DNA of 64,000 nt from Deinococcales bacterium (GCA_013298595.1 JAAFIG010000004.1:1-64000); one strand, 5' to 3'; counted from the stretch's first letter, positions 33,880 through 44,137 are shown. Notes: generated by a model not told the origin, from the sequence alone. Translations and numbers: made by a program.

Positions 33880-35598
33880 ATGACGTTTGCACGATTAATT
33901 TTACCAGAGTGGAAAATAATGCTGGTCGGTGTTTTAGCAGCACTGATGGTTGCTGGTGCAGCCACATTATTACCAATTGTAGCAATTCGACCTTTACTCG
34001 AAGAAATAACCGCGCAGAAATTTGAGAAAATCAGTTATTTCCTTGGACTAGGCGGGGTTCTATTGGTATGCTCTGCTTTAGCGCAATTTGTTCAGGAAAG
34101 TTTGTTTGGTTGGGCAGGGGCACGTTTTGGGTCTCGAGCCAGACAATTGTTGTACCAAAAACTATTAGGACTTAGCCTTAAAGAAGCACGTCTTGAAAGT
34201 CAAGCATCCAGTGCGACTCGTTCAACTCGAGCAACCTTGGATGTCCGAGAAATCGAATTATTTATCAGCTGGGAATTGGTGGTTATTTTATCCCAAGGTT
34301 TCACAATTGTTGCCGCGATTATTGCAATGTTAATTTTCAATCTATTCTTGAGTGGTGTGTTAGTTGCCATTCTTGTCCCGTTAGCATTATTACTCAGTTG
34401 GATTGGTAAACGCATTGAACGCCTCAGTCAACGCGTTCAAGAAAGTGCCGCTGTAGCAGGAGGAGCAATCAGCGAAGGACTCGAGCGATTTGAAGTAATC
34501 AAAGCTTTTCAACTTGAACAACGCGTATATGATCGTTTTTTGCCAAGTAATCAAAAACAAACCCAAGCCATGATTAAACGCAGTGTGCTCAATGCCGTTA
34601 ATTTTCCTGTGGCTCAGTTATTAATGAGCGGTGCTATTGGTATCATTATGTTATTGGGCATTCAGCAAGTGCAAACAAAACAAATCACTTTTGGTGCACT
34701 TGCAGGGTACTTGGGCTTACTGATTATTGTGATTAATCCAATTCAGGTTTTCTCGAGATTACTGGGTAGGGTCGCTACGATACGTGAACCTATTCGTTCC
34801 TTAGAAGCAACCCTAGCATTGCCCTCTGAGCCAGATCTAGGAACTCGAGTGTTGCCCAGTAGTGGTTCATGGCAAGGGGCTATTTCCTTCGAGAACATCA
34901 GTGTTAGGTACCCTAATGCCGAAAATACAGCCTTGAAAAACATTAGTATGCGTATCGAACATGGTCAACGTGTGGCTTTGGTTGGTGCTTCTGGTTCTGG
35001 TAAAACAACAATCACTCGGCTACTCCTGCGTTTACTCGAACCTGAGTCTGGCACCATTTTCTTAGATGGGCATAATATTCAAGAGTATACCTTAGCCGCT
35101 TGTCGTGGTCAGGTAGCCCTTGTTCCACAACAAGCCAATTTATTTCAAGGTAGTATCGCAGAGAATCTGCGTTTGGTTGCACCTCATGCAACCAACGAAG
35201 ACCTTTGGAAGGTGCTTAAAGAAGCCAATCTGAGCCAAGAAGTTCAAGCGATGCCACAACAATTAGAAACCATGATTGGTGAACAAAATAGTGGTTTATC
35301 TGGTGGTCAAGCCCAACGTTTAGCTGTAGCTCGAGCCTTATTAAACAATGTTTCGGTCATGGTTCTGGATGAACCAACCAGTGCACTTGATTCCCATAGT
35401 GAACGTTTCATTAAAGATACCTTAGCAGCGTTACATGGTCAAACCACCGTTTTAATCATTGCACATCGCTTATCCACTGTTGAAGGTGCAGACCAAATTC
35501 TTGTTTTCAACGATGGACAACTTGTTGAACAAGGTACGCCCCAGCAATTAGCTATTACAAAAAGCCATTATGCAGCGCTACTGGCTGCTCAAACCTAA
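33880..35598 (+). CDS. MsbA-type ABC exporter (fused permease and ATPase)
   Basis: The 572-residue half-transporter has six membrane helices (about 15-310) and a C-terminal ATPase. VGASGSGKTTITRLLLRLL is the Walker A region, QQANLFQGSIAENL the Q loop, GLSGGQAQRLAVARALL the signature, VMVLDEPTSALD the Walker B and IAHRLSTV the H loop. It works as a dimer. ATG 33880 is assumed; GTGs at 33871 and 33874 are nearer a weak AAAGGT. Substrates of such exporters include lipids and glycans; with MMPL and glycosyltransferase neighbours, envelope lipid export is plausible but inferred. Confidence 0.92.
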   Translation: MTFARLILPEWKIMLVGVLAALMVAGAATLLPIVAIRPLLEEITAQKFEKISYFLGLGGVLLVCSALAQFVQESLFGWAGARFGSRARQLLYQKLLGLSLKEARLESQASSATRSTRATLDVREIELFISWELVVILSQGFTIVAAIIAMLIFNLFLSGVLVAILVPLALLLSWIGKRIERLSQRVQESAAVAGGAISEGLERFEVIKAFQLEQRVYDRFLPSNQKQTQAMIKRSVLNAVNFPVAQLLMSGAIGIIMLLGIQQVQTKQITFGALAGYLGLLIIVINPIQVFSRLLGRVATIREPIRSLEATLALPSEPDLGTRVLPSSGSWQGAISFENISVRYPNAENTALKNISMRIEHGQRVALVGASGSGKTTITRLLLRLLEPESGTIFLDGHNIQEYTLAACRGQVALVPQQANLFQGSIAENLRLVAPHATNEDLWKVLKEANLSQEVQAMPQQLETMIGEQNSGLSGGQAQRLAVARALLNNVSVMVLDEPTSALDSHSERFIKDTLAALHGQTTVLIIAHRLSTVEGADQILVFNDGQLVEQGTPQQLAITKSHYAALLAAQT

Positions 35599-35672
35599 AT
35601 CTAGGGGTAAGCAACTCATAAGCACCATATTCTGTATCGTGCCACTCGACAGAATGCTATTTTCTTGGAATA

Positions 35673-36863
35673 ATGCTGTTCGTGCGAACTCGTATTTCTT
35701 TCGGAGCTATCCTGATGGCTTCTTTGCTATTACTTTTTAGTGTTGGTGTTGCCCAATTAAATGGTGTTGGTACACCTCGAATTGCAGCGCATCCAGAAAA
35801 TAAGTTTACTCGAGTGGTGATTGATGCACCAACTAAACCAAAATTTTCGGTACAAGTGCGTGGTAAGATACTTGAAATGCGAATTTCTCCTGCTCGAGTG
35901 GTAGCAGGTAGTGGTGGTGGGGATACTGCTGAATTGGTGTCTTGGCAACTCGAGAATACAGGTTCTGATGCCTTACTGACTTTAAGAACAACTTTTGATT
36001 TAGCCAGTAATCGAGGCTGGAAAGCTTTTATTATTGACCCAACTGGTGATCAGCCAAACCGAATTGTGGTTGATCTTGGCTCGAGTTTGGGTGTGGTTAC
36101 AACAGGTTCAAAACCAAGTGTGGTTAAACCTGCTGCCAGTAAACCAAAAGCCCCAAATAAACCCAAATTGACTGTGGTACTTGATCCTGGTCATGGTGGT
36201 ATTGACCCTGGGATGAGTAGTGCTTTTGTGGTCGAAAAAAGTGTGACGCTCAGTATTGCCTTGAAAGTTCGTGCCATTTTACAAAGTAATAATGTCCAAG
36301 TTGTCATGACTCGTAGTGGTGATTATGCTTGGCAAGGCAAAAATTGTGCTAAGCGTTGTGATTTAGATGCCAGAGCCAATATGGGTAGCAGCGACCGTAA
36401 TGCCTTTGTCAGTATCCATGTCAATGCTGTACCGCCTGCCAGTGCAGCTCGAGCACAGGGTATTGCAACGTATGTCTTTGGGCAATCGCCTGATGCTGAA
36501 ACTTTGGCTCAAGCAGAACGTGAAAACGGTGGTGGTAGCACAGGTAAAGCTTTAACTCGTCAGGCTCGCAACTTAGCTCAAGATCTAATCAACGATCAAT
36601 TGGCTCAACTGAATGTTAAATTTTCCAGGCGCTTAGCTGGTTTGATACAAACTGCCACAATCAATACAACAGGGGCATACAACCGTAGTGTCAAACAAGC
36701 CGAGTTCTGGGTGATTATGAAACCCCGCATCCCTTCGATTCTAATCGAAGTTGGTTTTGGCAGTCATCCTAGCGAAGGTAAAAACTTGGCTTCTGATTGG
36801 TATCGGCAAAAATTAGCCCTAGGAATTGCTCGAGGTATTCTGGGTTTTCTCAACGCCAATTAA
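35673..36863 (+). CDS. N-acetylmuramoyl-L-alanine amidase with AMIN domain
   Basis: An exported zinc amidase that cuts septal peptidoglycan. A signal peptide (about 1-27) is followed by an AMIN-like beta domain (35-130), a short KP-rich linker and the Amidase_3 domain (about 165-396): LDPGHGGIDPG, VEKSVTLSIA, MTRSGDY, FVSIHVNA and ILIEVGFGSHP. All zinc ligands and the catalytic Glu are present. An unusual Cys pair (NCAKRC) lies in the catalytic domain and may form a disulfide. recX follows after 7 bp. Confidence 0.93.
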   Translation: MLFVRTRISFGAILMASLLLLFSVGVAQLNGVGTPRIAAHPENKFTRVVIDAPTKPKFSVQVRGKILEMRISPARVVAGSGGGDTAELVSWQLENTGSDALLTLRTTFDLASNRGWKAFIIDPTGDQPNRIVVDLGSSLGVVTTGSKPSVVKPAASKPKAPNKPKLTVVLDPGHGGIDPGMSSAFVVEKSVTLSIALKVRAILQSNNVQVVMTRSGDYAWQGKNCAKRCDLDARANMGSSDRNAFVSIHVNAVPPASAARAQGIATYVFGQSPDAETLAQAERENGGGSTGKALTRQARNLAQDLINDQLAQLNVKFSRRLAGLIQTATINTTGAYNRSVKQAEFWVIMKPRIPSILIEVGFGSHPSEGKNLASDWYRQKLALGIARGILGFLNAN

Positions 36864-36870
36864 GGCTGAT

Positions 36871-37356
36871 ATGCGTTCAAAAAAATTTGTTCCCACCAAA
36901 CCCATTTCTGCCGAAGATGCTTTTCAATACGCGTTACGGGCGTTATCCGCTCGTGCTTTAACTGAACGTGAACTCGAGAAAAAATTGCGGTTACGGTTAG
37001 CCACACCAACCATTATTGCTGATATTTTGACCCGATTACGTGAACTCGAGTTTGTGAATGACACAGCCATCGCCACTCGAGCGACTGAAGCTATAAACTT
37101 AGGGAAATTTGGTATCCAACGTAAACTTCTTTCTCGGGGTATCAGCAAACATGTGGTGGAAGATGCCTTACTAACTCGAGATGAAGATCAAGATTTAGCG
37201 GCTATTACCCAATTGCTGGGGAAGTACGCAAAACGTTTTGTTGGTGAACGCGCTCAACATAAAGCAATCACATTTTTTATGCGCCGAGGGTTCTCGAATT
37301 CTGTCATTCGCAAAGCCCTAGAGCATCATGAGTTTCAGCTTACAGAGGATCTTTAG
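36871..37356 (+). CDS. recX: RecX, regulator of RecA
   Basis: RecX binds and limits RecA filaments. The 161-residue protein has the three helical tandem units: AFQYALRALSARALTERELEKKL, the second with ILTRLRELEFVNDTAIATRATEA and the third after VVEDALL, ending in FFMRRGFSNSVIRKAL. Length is typical. ATG 36871 is chosen since the longer frame overlaps the amidase. recA is not in the window. Convergent with the receiver gene by 4 bp. Confidence 0.9.
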   Translation: MRSKKFVPTKPISAEDAFQYALRALSARALTERELEKKLRLRLATPTIIADILTRLRELEFVNDTAIATRATEAINLGKFGIQRKLLSRGISKHVVEDALLTRDEDQDLAAITQLLGKYAKRFVGERAQHKAITFFMRRGFSNSVIRKALEHHEFQLTEDL

Positions 37357-37976
37357 GCTTGTGGTTGCAAAGCCCGAGACAATTGCTCGTATAACAATTG
37401 ATCGAGCGCTTCGAGTTCTTCATCGAGAACAGCTTCAGCACTTTCTAAGGTTTTCTCGAGTTCAGAAACAGCATCAGAAAAACTGGTTTCTAAGATACGT
37501 TCCCGAAAATGCTGCACCATGGGTAGCAAAGCTTGGCGCACCGAGTAGCGAAAATCCTCGAGACTATCGGCTGGATTGAGTACCCGTTTAACTGGCTCGA
37601 GATCGAGTGGTTTGGCTGCGATTCTGGCTAAGGCATCTCGAGCAATTTCGGGTAACTTACCAAGGTAATGGCTATCTTTAACAATGTAATTGGCTGCTCC
37701 TGCCTGCAAAGCCTTCACAGCCAATTGTGCTTCGCTGCGCCCCGTTACCAAAACCACTGGAATACCCAGCGGCATTAATTGCTCGAGTGTGAACAAACCA
37801 TCGCTATCAGGTAAACCATAATCAAGCATAATCAGATCAAACCCACCTGCTCGAGCGCTTTCTAAACCTGTTGCAGCTGTAGCTTGGTGTGCCACAAGAA
37901 AACCTGCTCGTTCAAGGAAACGACTCGCCACAAATGCTTGATCGGCATTATCCTCGATAAGCAGAATTCGCGCCAT
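37353..37976 (-). CDS. stand-alone receiver-domain response regulator
   Basis: The N-terminal 120 residues form a receiver domain: LLIEDNADQ, phosphoacceptor Asp in LIMLDYGLPDSDG, VLVTG and a KD motif in YIVKDSHYLG. Residues 125-207 are helical and acidic, with repeated Glu-Leu heptads, and contain no DNA-binding or enzymatic domain I recognise. It is probably a phosphorylation-dependent adaptor. No kinase is adjacent. Confidence 0.85.
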   Translation of the reverse strand: MARILLIEDNADQAFVASRFLERAGFLVAHQATAATGLESARAGGFDLIMLDYGLPDSDGLFTLEQLMPLGIPVVLVTGRSEAQLAVKALQAGAANYIVKDSHYLGKLPEIARDALARIAAKPLDLEPVKRVLNPADSLEDFRYSVRQALLPMVQHFRERILETSFSDAVSELEKTLESAEAVLDEELEALDQLLYEQLSRALQPQA

Positions 37977-38130
37977 ATGCCATTAGTTTACCTCGAGTCT
38001 GTGAAAACCTGTGCAGATTCAAGCGTTACACAGTGCGTGACAGCATACTGAGCACGTCAAATGGCTTATCTTGGTCATCGAGTCGCGTGCCACACAGTCA
38101 AGCAGCCCAACAAACTGATAGGCTAAGCAA

Positions 38131-39558
38131 GTGAAAGCACTTACTCTAAAAGACTTAAAAGCCAGCGGCTACCGTCCTCGCAGTGTGCAACAAGAGGTAC
38201 GCGAGAACTTAATCAAGAAACTTCGAGCCAAAGAAACCATTTTTCATGGTGTCATGGGTTATGAGGATACCGTTGTACCACAAGTGGTTAATGCCTTACT
38301 TGCCCAGCAAAACTTTATTTTATTGGGTTTACGAGGACAAGCCAAAAGCCGTATTCTTCGTGCCATCACAAATTTGCTCGACCCAGAGATTCCATACATT
38401 CTTGGCACAGAACTTCACGACGACCCGATGAATCCAATCTCGAGCGAAGCCCATAAAATTCTGGCTGAACTTGGCGATAATGCCCCAATTGCCTGGATGC
38501 CAAGGGAACAACGTTATGTCGAAAAACTTGCCACCCCAGATGTGACTGTTGCTGATATGATTGGTGATGTAGACCCAATCAAAGCCGCTCGGCTAGGTAA
38601 GACTATGGGTGACGAGTTAACAGTGCATTATGGGTTACTTCCTCGAGCCAACCGAGGTATTTTTGCGGTTAACGAATTGGCTGACCTAAGTCCAAAAGTA
38701 CAAGTGGGCTTATTTAACATCATGCAAGAAGGCGATGTACAAATTAAAGGCTACCCAATTCGCTTAGAACTTGATGTCATGCTGGTCTTCAGTGCCAACC
38801 CCGAAGATTACACCGCTCGAGGCAAAATTGTCACACCGCTCAAAGATCGTATTGGCTCGGAAATCCGAACCCATTACCCAAATCATGTGCGGCTTGGTAT
38901 GGAAATTACCCAACAAGAAGCTTGGCTCGAGGATGGCGGCACTATGCGAGCCGCGATTCCAAGTTACATGGCAGAACTGGCAGAAGAAATTGCTTTCCAA
39001 GCAAGAGATGATAACCGTGTAGACAAACAAAGTGGGGTCTCGCAGCGCTTACCGATTAGTTTGCTCGAGTTAGTCGCTAGTAACGCTGAACGCCGCGCTA
39101 TTACCAGTAACGAAGAAGCCGTAGCTCGACCAGCCGATATTTACGCTGGCTTACCCGCTATAACTGGCAAACTCGAACTTGAGTATGAAGGCGAAATGAA
39201 AGGCGCAGATAACATTGCCAAAGATATTATCCGCAAAGCTACAGGAGCCGTTTATGGTCGCCGAGCCGCCCGTAACGACACCAGCGCTTTAGAAAAATGG
39301 TTTGAAGAAGGCAACACCTTAAACATCCCACAAATTGGTAGTTCAAGCAATGCTCTTAAAGAACTCGAGAAAGTACCAAACTTAATTAAATTTGCTCGAG
39401 AACTCGCCGAAGGTGCGTCCGATGCTCACACCGTTGCTGCAGCTGAATTTGTTTTAGAAGGCTTATACGGCAAGAAAAAAGTCTCGAGAAGCGAAGAAAT
39501 GGGTTATGCCGCTCCAGAACAAGAACAAGTCCGTGGAAGAGGCAAAGGCTGGAATTGA
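38131..39558 (+). CDS. ChlI/MoxR-like AAA+ ATPase
   Basis: A 475-residue AAA+ protein related to magnesium-chelatase subunit I. Walker A is GLRGQAKSR (near 72), Walker B lies in [16 protein letters not shown] with sensor I in [15 protein letters not shown], and [11 protein letters not shown] follows. The C-terminal 150 residues are a helical lid and tail. Chelatase itself is unlikely, since no other chlorophyll or cobalamin gene is near. Such ATPases act with VWA partners; the VWA gene at 40519 is the obvious partner. The GTG at 38131 has no clear ribosome site. Confidence 0.88.
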   Translation: MKALTLKDLKASGYRPRSVQQEVRENLIKKLRAKETIFHGVMGYEDTVVPQVVNALLAQQNFILLGLRGQAKSRILRAITNLLDPEIPYILGTELHDDPMNPISSEAHKILAELGDNAPIAWMPREQRYVEKLATPDVTVADMIGDVDPIKAARLGKTMGDELTVHYGLLPRANRGIFAVNELADLSPKVQVGLFNIMQEGDVQIKGYPIRLELDVMLVFSANPEDYTARGKIVTPLKDRIGSEIRTHYPNHVRLGMEITQQEAWLEDGGTMRAAIPSYMAELAEEIAFQARDDNRVDKQSGVSQRLPISLLELVASNAERRAITSNEEAVARPADIYAGLPAITGKLELEYEGEMKGADNIAKDIIRKATGAVYGRRAARNDTSALEKWFEEGNTLNIPQIGSSSNALKELEKVPNLIKFARELAEGASDAHTVAAAEFVLEGLYGKKKVSRSEEMGYAAPEQEQVRGRGKGWN

Positions 39559-39580
39559 GCCTCGCTTGAAGGTAAAAATC

Positions 39581-39853
39581 ATGTCAGAAACTCAATTAAA
39601 ATGCGCCAAATGTGGCTCGAGTAAAATCATTCCTCAGGCTGAAATCGAAATTCTCAACAAACTGTACAGCTCAGGTGAAATAACTGTTTATACCGCTAAA
39701 CGCCCAGACGCAGCCGTATTCCAGCAACGTGAACACAGTGGATTAGCCGCTCGAGTCTGCGGTGAATGTGGTTACACCGAACTATATACATTTCGATTTA
39801 CCGAACTTTACAACACCTATCTCGAGGGCGAACAGCATCGGCTACCATTATAA
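39581..39853 (+). CDS. small zinc-ribbon protein
   Basis: The 90-residue protein carries two Cys pairs, CAKCGS (near 7-12) and CGECGY (near 63-68), which should bind one zinc. The residues between are mixed strand and end in a Leu-rich tail. GAAGGT lies 7-12 nt before the ATG. It starts 22 bp after the AAA+ gene and is probably co-expressed. I do not recognise a named family beyond zinc-ribbon. Confidence 0.75.
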   Translation: MSETQLKCAKCGSSKIIPQAEIEILNKLYSSGEITVYTAKRPDAAVFQQREHSGLAARVCGECGYTELYTFRFTELYNTYLEGEQHRLPL

Positions 39854-39875
39854 ATAATCTGGAGTACAATAAATC

Positions 39876-40418
39876 ATGAACGCCACCCAATCCCAACTCA
39901 GCCTCGAGCAATACCTCGAGCTAGAAAAACATGCTGAAATCAAGCATGAATTCGTGGATGGGCAAGTATATGCAATGGCAGGAGCAAGTAAAACGCATAT
40001 TCGGTTAATGCTCAACATTGCGCGTTACCTCGAGACCAAAGAAAGTTGCGAGGTTTATACCAGTGACCTCAAAATAATCATTACTGAACCACCAAAAGTC
40101 ACGTATTACCCAGATGTTGTTGCAGTTTGCGAAGATGAACCCGAAACGCACAGCACCAGCCATCCGTGTTTTGTGGTCGAAGTATTATCCGAAAGCACCA
40201 AACGAATTGACTTAACCGAGAAAAAAACTAATTATCAACGCATTGAAAGCCTCAAAGCCTACATGATCGTGCATCAGGATCAAAAACTGGTGGAAATGCA
40301 CCGTCGACTCGAGGATGGAACTTGGCAGCACGAACAATACATCGGTGGTGATATAGAAATACCATGCTCTAACACGAAATTGACACTCGAGCAGATATAC
40401 AAAGGAGTAAGAGAATAG
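39876..40418 (+). CDS. Uma2-family putative restriction-like endonuclease
   Basis: A 180-residue Uma2/DUF820 protein with a PD-(D/E)xK nuclease fold. LSLEQYLELEKHAEIKHEFVDG is the family N-terminus, YYPDVVAV the PD motif and FVVEVLSEST the ExK-like strand. Uma2 proteins are found in many copies in cyanobacteria, Chloroflexi and Deinococcota; their biological role is unknown. It interrupts the AAA+/zinc-ribbon/VWA gene order. A paralogue lies at 43053-43631. Confidence 0.9.
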   Translation: MNATQSQLSLEQYLELEKHAEIKHEFVDGQVYAMAGASKTHIRLMLNIARYLETKESCEVYTSDLKIIITEPPKVTYYPDVVAVCEDEPETHSTSHPCFVVEVLSESTKRIDLTEKKTNYQRIESLKAYMIVHQDQKLVEMHRRLEDGTWQHEQYIGGDIEIPCSNTKLTLEQIYKGVRE

Positions 40419-40518
40419 TACGAGTTGTGGCATGAGTTCTTGAGTAGTTAGAAACTCAATATGACAAACCTCCAAGGCAAGTAAGCAACAACCTCAAATC
40501 AAGTTTTCTCGAGGAGCA

Positions 40519-41763
40519 ATGATTATGTTAACTGCCACATCCCGTTCGACCCGTTACTCCAAATACGAATCTACCCTCGATGACATTGACACTGGCAATC
40601 TGATGGATATGATTCGTGACAGTATCATTGGCAGTGCTTTTAATAATCCTTACGACCCAGACCCAAATGCTGGCTCGAGTATGGATGAGTTGCGCGAAGC
40701 AATTCTGCAAGCCCTGATGGAACGCGATTTGATTCCTGAGGATATGCTGAAAGAGGCACAATCAAGTAAGGATTTTCAGAATACGCGTTTAAACCAAGAA
40801 CTCAACAAAATGATTCAGCGCTTGCAGGACGAAGGCATGATTCGGGTAGACGATCCAACCAGAGAAAGTGCTGTGCCTCAAGGTGAAGGTGGGGTTGGCA
40901 ACAGCGGCGATGCCCGTTTTGAGTTAACGCAAAAAAGCATTGACTTTATGGGCTACAAAACCCTGCGTGACATTCTTGGTGGGCTTGGCAAATCCAGTGC
41001 TGGTCGGCATGATACCCGCGAATACTCGAGTGGCGTGGAAATGACTGGCGACCTCAAAGATTACGAGTTCGGCGATACCCTCAACCTTGATGTCACCAGC
41101 ACCATGAAAAACCTTGTTTCTAAAGGACTCGAGAATATCACCGAGTCAGATTTGGTAATTCGCCAATCCGAGTACCAAAGTAGTGCCGCCACCGTGGTGA
41201 TGCTGGATTGCTCGCACAGCATGATTTTGTATGGCGAGGATCGGTTCACACCCGCTAAGCAAGTGGCTTTGGCACTTGCCCATATGATTCGGCATCAGTA
41301 TGCAGGCGACACGATTAAATTCGTGCTTTTCCATGATAGTGCCGAAGAAGTGCCGCTCGAGAAATTAGCCCAAGTGCAAGTTGGTCCGTACCACACCAAT
41401 ACTGCTGGTGGTTTGCGTTTAGCACAGCAATTGCTTAAACGCGAGAACAAAGATATGAAACAAATTGTCATGATAACCGATGGTAAGCCCTCAGCGCTGA
41501 CCTTACCAGACGGGCGGATTTACAAAAACGCGTGGGGTTTAGACCCATTTGTCATGTCAGAAACATTGCGAGAAGTGGCAATGTGCCGACGAGCAGGGAT
41601 TCAAATCAATACCTTTATGTTGGCTCGAGACCCAGATTTAATTGGTTTTGTCAAAAAAGTTTCGGAAATGACGCATGGCAAAGCGTACTTCACGACTCCA
41701 CATAACATTGGGCAGTATGTGCTGATGGATTTTGTCAATAAACGCGTCAAAACAGTGAATTGA
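40519..41763 (+). CDS. VWA (von Willebrand factor A) domain protein, partner of the AAA+ ATPase
   Basis: The 414-residue protein has an acidic N-terminal region (1-190), with helices rich in Asp, Glu and Met, and a C-terminal VWA domain. The MIDAS motif reads [10 protein letters not shown], followed by TNTAGGL (MIDAS Thr) and MITDGKP. This architecture matches the VWA half of MoxR- and chelatase-like systems. GAGGAGC lies 2-8 nt before ATG 40519; ATG 40525 is an alternative. The proposed ATPase partner is separated by the zinc-ribbon and Uma2 genes. Confidence 0.88.
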   Translation: MIMLTATSRSTRYSKYESTLDDIDTGNLMDMIRDSIIGSAFNNPYDPDPNAGSSMDELREAILQALMERDLIPEDMLKEAQSSKDFQNTRLNQELNKMIQRLQDEGMIRVDDPTRESAVPQGEGGVGNSGDARFELTQKSIDFMGYKTLRDILGGLGKSSAGRHDTREYSSGVEMTGDLKDYEFGDTLNLDVTSTMKNLVSKGLENITESDLVIRQSEYQSSAATVVMLDCSHSMILYGEDRFTPAKQVALALAHMIRHQYAGDTIKFVLFHDSAEEVPLEKLAQVQVGPYHTNTAGGLRLAQQLLKRENKDMKQIVMITDGKPSALTLPDGRIYKNAWGLDPFVMSETLREVAMCRRAGIQINTFMLARDPDLIGFVKKVSEMTHGKAYFTTPHNIGQYVLMDFVNKRVKTVN

Positions 41764-41809
41764 ACTCTGGTGAGCAACTTGGTTATTGCTGTACACTATT
41801 GATGATGAG

Positions 41810-41833
41810 TTGGGGAGCAATTTTGCTCCCCTT
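41810..41833 (+). terminator. hairpin after the VWA gene, without a T tract
   Basis: GGGGAGCA (41812-41819) pairs with TGCTCCCC (41824-41831) over a 4-nt loop. No T run follows. It lies 49 nt after the stop and 40 nt before nspC, so it may be a weak terminator or an mRNA end. Confidence 0.4.
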
Positions 41834-41869
41834 CAACTTGCATAGAATGCTGTTTTTCTCGAGGATTTC

Positions 41870-43039
41870 ATGACTAAACCAATTGCCAAACCTAAGCCCA
41901 TTTCTGATATTGATTTTACACAATTCCCTAGTCCTTGTTATGTGCTAGATGAATCACGTTTGCGTCGCAACATGGAAATTCTTGATCGAGTGCAGCTCGA
42001 GTCTGGGGCTAAAATTATTTGTGCCTTAAAAGGGTATTCGCTCTGGGCAAGTTTTGGCATTGTCAAACAATATTTGCATGGCACAACCGCTTCTGGTTTG
42101 TACGAGGCTAAACTTGGGCATGAGGAGTTTGGTGGCGAAGTACATGTGTACTCGCCAGCTTTTACCGAAGACGATATGTCTGAAATCCTCGAGATTGCCG
42201 ACCATATTTCGTTTAATTCTTTTTCGCAATGGACTCGTTTTCGTCAGATGGTCAAAGATGCGCAACATAAAGTGTCGGCTGGCATTCGGGTCAATCCAGA
42301 ATTCTCCGAGGTGGAAACGCCTTTGTACGACCCATGTGTACCATTCTCGAGGCTAGGTGTGACCAAAGCGGAGTTTAAGCCTGATTTACTCGAGGGTTTA
42401 GATGGACTACATTTTCATAGTTTGTGTGGCAAAGGCGCAGATACTCTCGAGCGCACCATTGCTGTGATTGAAGCGAATTTTGCTGAGTTCTTACCGCAAG
42501 TGAAATGGGTCAATTTTGGTGGTGGGCATCATATTACCAAAGCCAGTTACGATGTGGATGGCTTAATTCGCGTTATTAAAGCCTTCAAAGCAAAATGGGG
42601 TGTCGAAGTTATTCTCGAGCCAGGCGAAGCGGTAGGTTGGCAAACGGGGTGGCTTGTCTCGAGCGTGGTTGATCTTATGCACAACGGCATGGGCATTGGC
42701 ATTCTGGACATTAGTGTTTCAGCACATATGCCCGATTGCCTCGAGATGCCGTACCGCCCAGAGATTCTCGGTGCAGCTGAAGCTCTCGAGAAACCACACA
42801 CATACAGGTTAGGTGGTACAACTTGTTTAGCTGGCGATATCGTCGGAGATTATAGTTTTGATCAGCCGCTCGAGATTGGCTCGAGACTTGTTTTTGATGA
42901 CATGATTCATTACACGATTGTTAAAACCACGATGTTTAATGGTGTCAAACACCCAAGCATTGGCATTTTGCGCGAGAATGGAAGTTTTGATGTGGTGCGC
43001 GAATTTACGTATCACGACTTCAAAGCACGCAATTCTTGA
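41870..43039 (+). CDS. nspC: carboxynorspermidine decarboxylase
   Basis: This PLP enzyme of fold-type III releases norspermidine or spermidine in the carboxy-route of polyamine synthesis. The 389-residue protein has FPSPCYVLDESRLRRNMEIL at the start, the PLP lysine in CALKGYS, GGHH for phosphate binding, EPGEAVG and the active-site Cys region TTCLAGDIVGDY. GAGG lies 6 nt upstream. The partner carboxynorspermidine synthase is not in the window. Uma2 follows after 13 bp. Confidence 0.93.
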   Translation: MTKPIAKPKPISDIDFTQFPSPCYVLDESRLRRNMEILDRVQLESGAKIICALKGYSLWASFGIVKQYLHGTTASGLYEAKLGHEEFGGEVHVYSPAFTEDDMSEILEIADHISFNSFSQWTRFRQMVKDAQHKVSAGIRVNPEFSEVETPLYDPCVPFSRLGVTKAEFKPDLLEGLDGLHFHSLCGKGADTLERTIAVIEANFAEFLPQVKWVNFGGGHHITKASYDVDGLIRVIKAFKAKWGVEVILEPGEAVGWQTGWLVSSVVDLMHNGMGIGILDISVSAHMPDCLEMPYRPEILGAAEALEKPHTYRLGGTTCLAGDIVGDYSFDQPLEIGSRLVFDDMIHYTIVKTTMFNGVKHPSIGILRENGSFDVVREFTYHDFKARNS

Positions 43040-43052
43040 GTATACTGCTGTC

Positions 43053-43631
43053 ATGTCTCGAGTCTCGCCTGTTAAAACAGAACTGACTTTTGAAGATTAT
43101 GTGCGCTTTGAAACGACCTCGAGTGTGCGTCATGAATTCGTGGATGGTAATCTGTTTGTTTTAGCTGGTAGCACGAAACGACATAATTTACTGGCAGGTT
43201 TACTGTGTGCAAAACTTTTGCCCGTAACCTTGGCTCGAGGTTGTTTTGTTTATATTGCCGATGTGATTGCCCGAATGCCAAGTGGCAAGGGTTATTATCC
43301 CGATTTGATGATAACTTGCGATTCCAGTTTAGATTCTCAACGCACTGTATTAAGACCCAGTATCATTGTCGAAGTCTTGTCCAGCAGCACAGAAGCCATT
43401 GACCGAGGTGAGAGGTGGGAACAGTACCAAACGATTCCTTCTCTCGAGCAGTATGTTTTGTTGTCTCAAAATGAGGCGGTTGCTGAAGTTTTTACTCGAC
43501 AGCAGAACAAATGGATGTATGAACGAATGACAGGTGATGCCGAGTTGTCATTCTCGAGTTTAGCGTTCAATGTTGTGCTATCCGAGTTGTACCAAAACTT
43601 ACCACCTATTGAGTCTGATGCTGAATCATAA
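43053..43631 (+). CDS. second Uma2-family protein
   Basis: A 193-residue Uma2 protein: LTFEDYVRFETTSSVRHEFVDG, YYPDLMIT for the PD motif and IIVEVLSSSTEAID for the ExK-like strand. The ATG at 43053 lies 13 bp after the nspC stop and starts where homologues start; a longer frame runs back into nspC. Sequence similarity to the 39876 copy is moderate, so this is not a recent duplicate. No Shine-Dalgarno is seen. Confidence 0.88.
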   Translation: MSRVSPVKTELTFEDYVRFETTSSVRHEFVDGNLFVLAGSTKRHNLLAGLLCAKLLPVTLARGCFVYIADVIARMPSGKGYYPDLMITCDSSLDSQRTVLRPSIIVEVLSSSTEAIDRGERWEQYQTIPSLEQYVLLSQNEAVAEVFTRQQNKWMYERMTGDAELSFSSLAFNVVLSELYQNLPPIESDAES

Positions 43632-43687
43632 TTCGATTTTGTTTGGACAATCAGCCAGTGCTTTTGCTGGGCTGAAAAAGGAAAATC

Positions 43688-44047
43688 ATGAAACTCAACC
43701 ACCTTAATCTGATCGTTACCGATGTACCTGCGACCAGCGCGTTTCTCGAGAAATACTTTGGTTTTACTGCCCTTGGTCAGGGAAACTCGAGTATGGCGTT
43801 TCTATCCGATGGGCATGGCATGGTTTTGATTATGTTCAAAGGTGAAAATGTGGAGTACCCCGAGGGTTTCCATATTGGTTTTTTACAAGAATCCGAAGTG
43901 GCAGTCAATGAAATGTATGATCGCCTGACAGCCGATGGAATGAGTATCGCTGCTCCAAAACGTTTACAAGGTGGGCGTTGGAGTTTCTATTTTCAAGCTC
44001 CTGGTGGATTTACCATTGAAGTTGAGTACGTTACATTTAGTGGTTAA
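43688..44047 (+). CDS. glyoxalase/VOC-fold protein
   Basis: The 119-residue protein is a VOC (glyoxalase/bleomycin-resistance) domain: MKLNHLNLIVTDVPATSAFLEKYFGF starts the first beta-alpha-beta module, and FYFQAPGGFTIEVEYV ends it with a candidate metal-binding Glu. Substrates range from methylglyoxal to antibiotics. GGAAAA precedes the ATG weakly. It stands alone. Confidence 0.85.
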   Translation: MKLNHLNLIVTDVPATSAFLEKYFGFTALGQGNSSMAFLSDGHGMVLIMFKGENVEYPEGFHIGFLQESEVAVNEMYDRLTADGMSIAAPKRLQGGRWSFYFQAPGGFTIEVEYVTFSG

Positions 44048-44137
44048 ACTCGAGCCATGGTTCAGTTCACTAATTTTGCTCGAGGGTATCAAGCTTGCTG
44101 TGCTTGAAAGGTTTTTTGACGGTTGGCTTACTTCACA

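Noticed and set aside
38131-39558. Magnesium or cobalt chelatase assignment for the AAA+ gene
   Set aside because: No ChlH, ChlD fusion, chlorophyll or cobalamin genes are near, and the VWA partner fits a MoxR-like module better.
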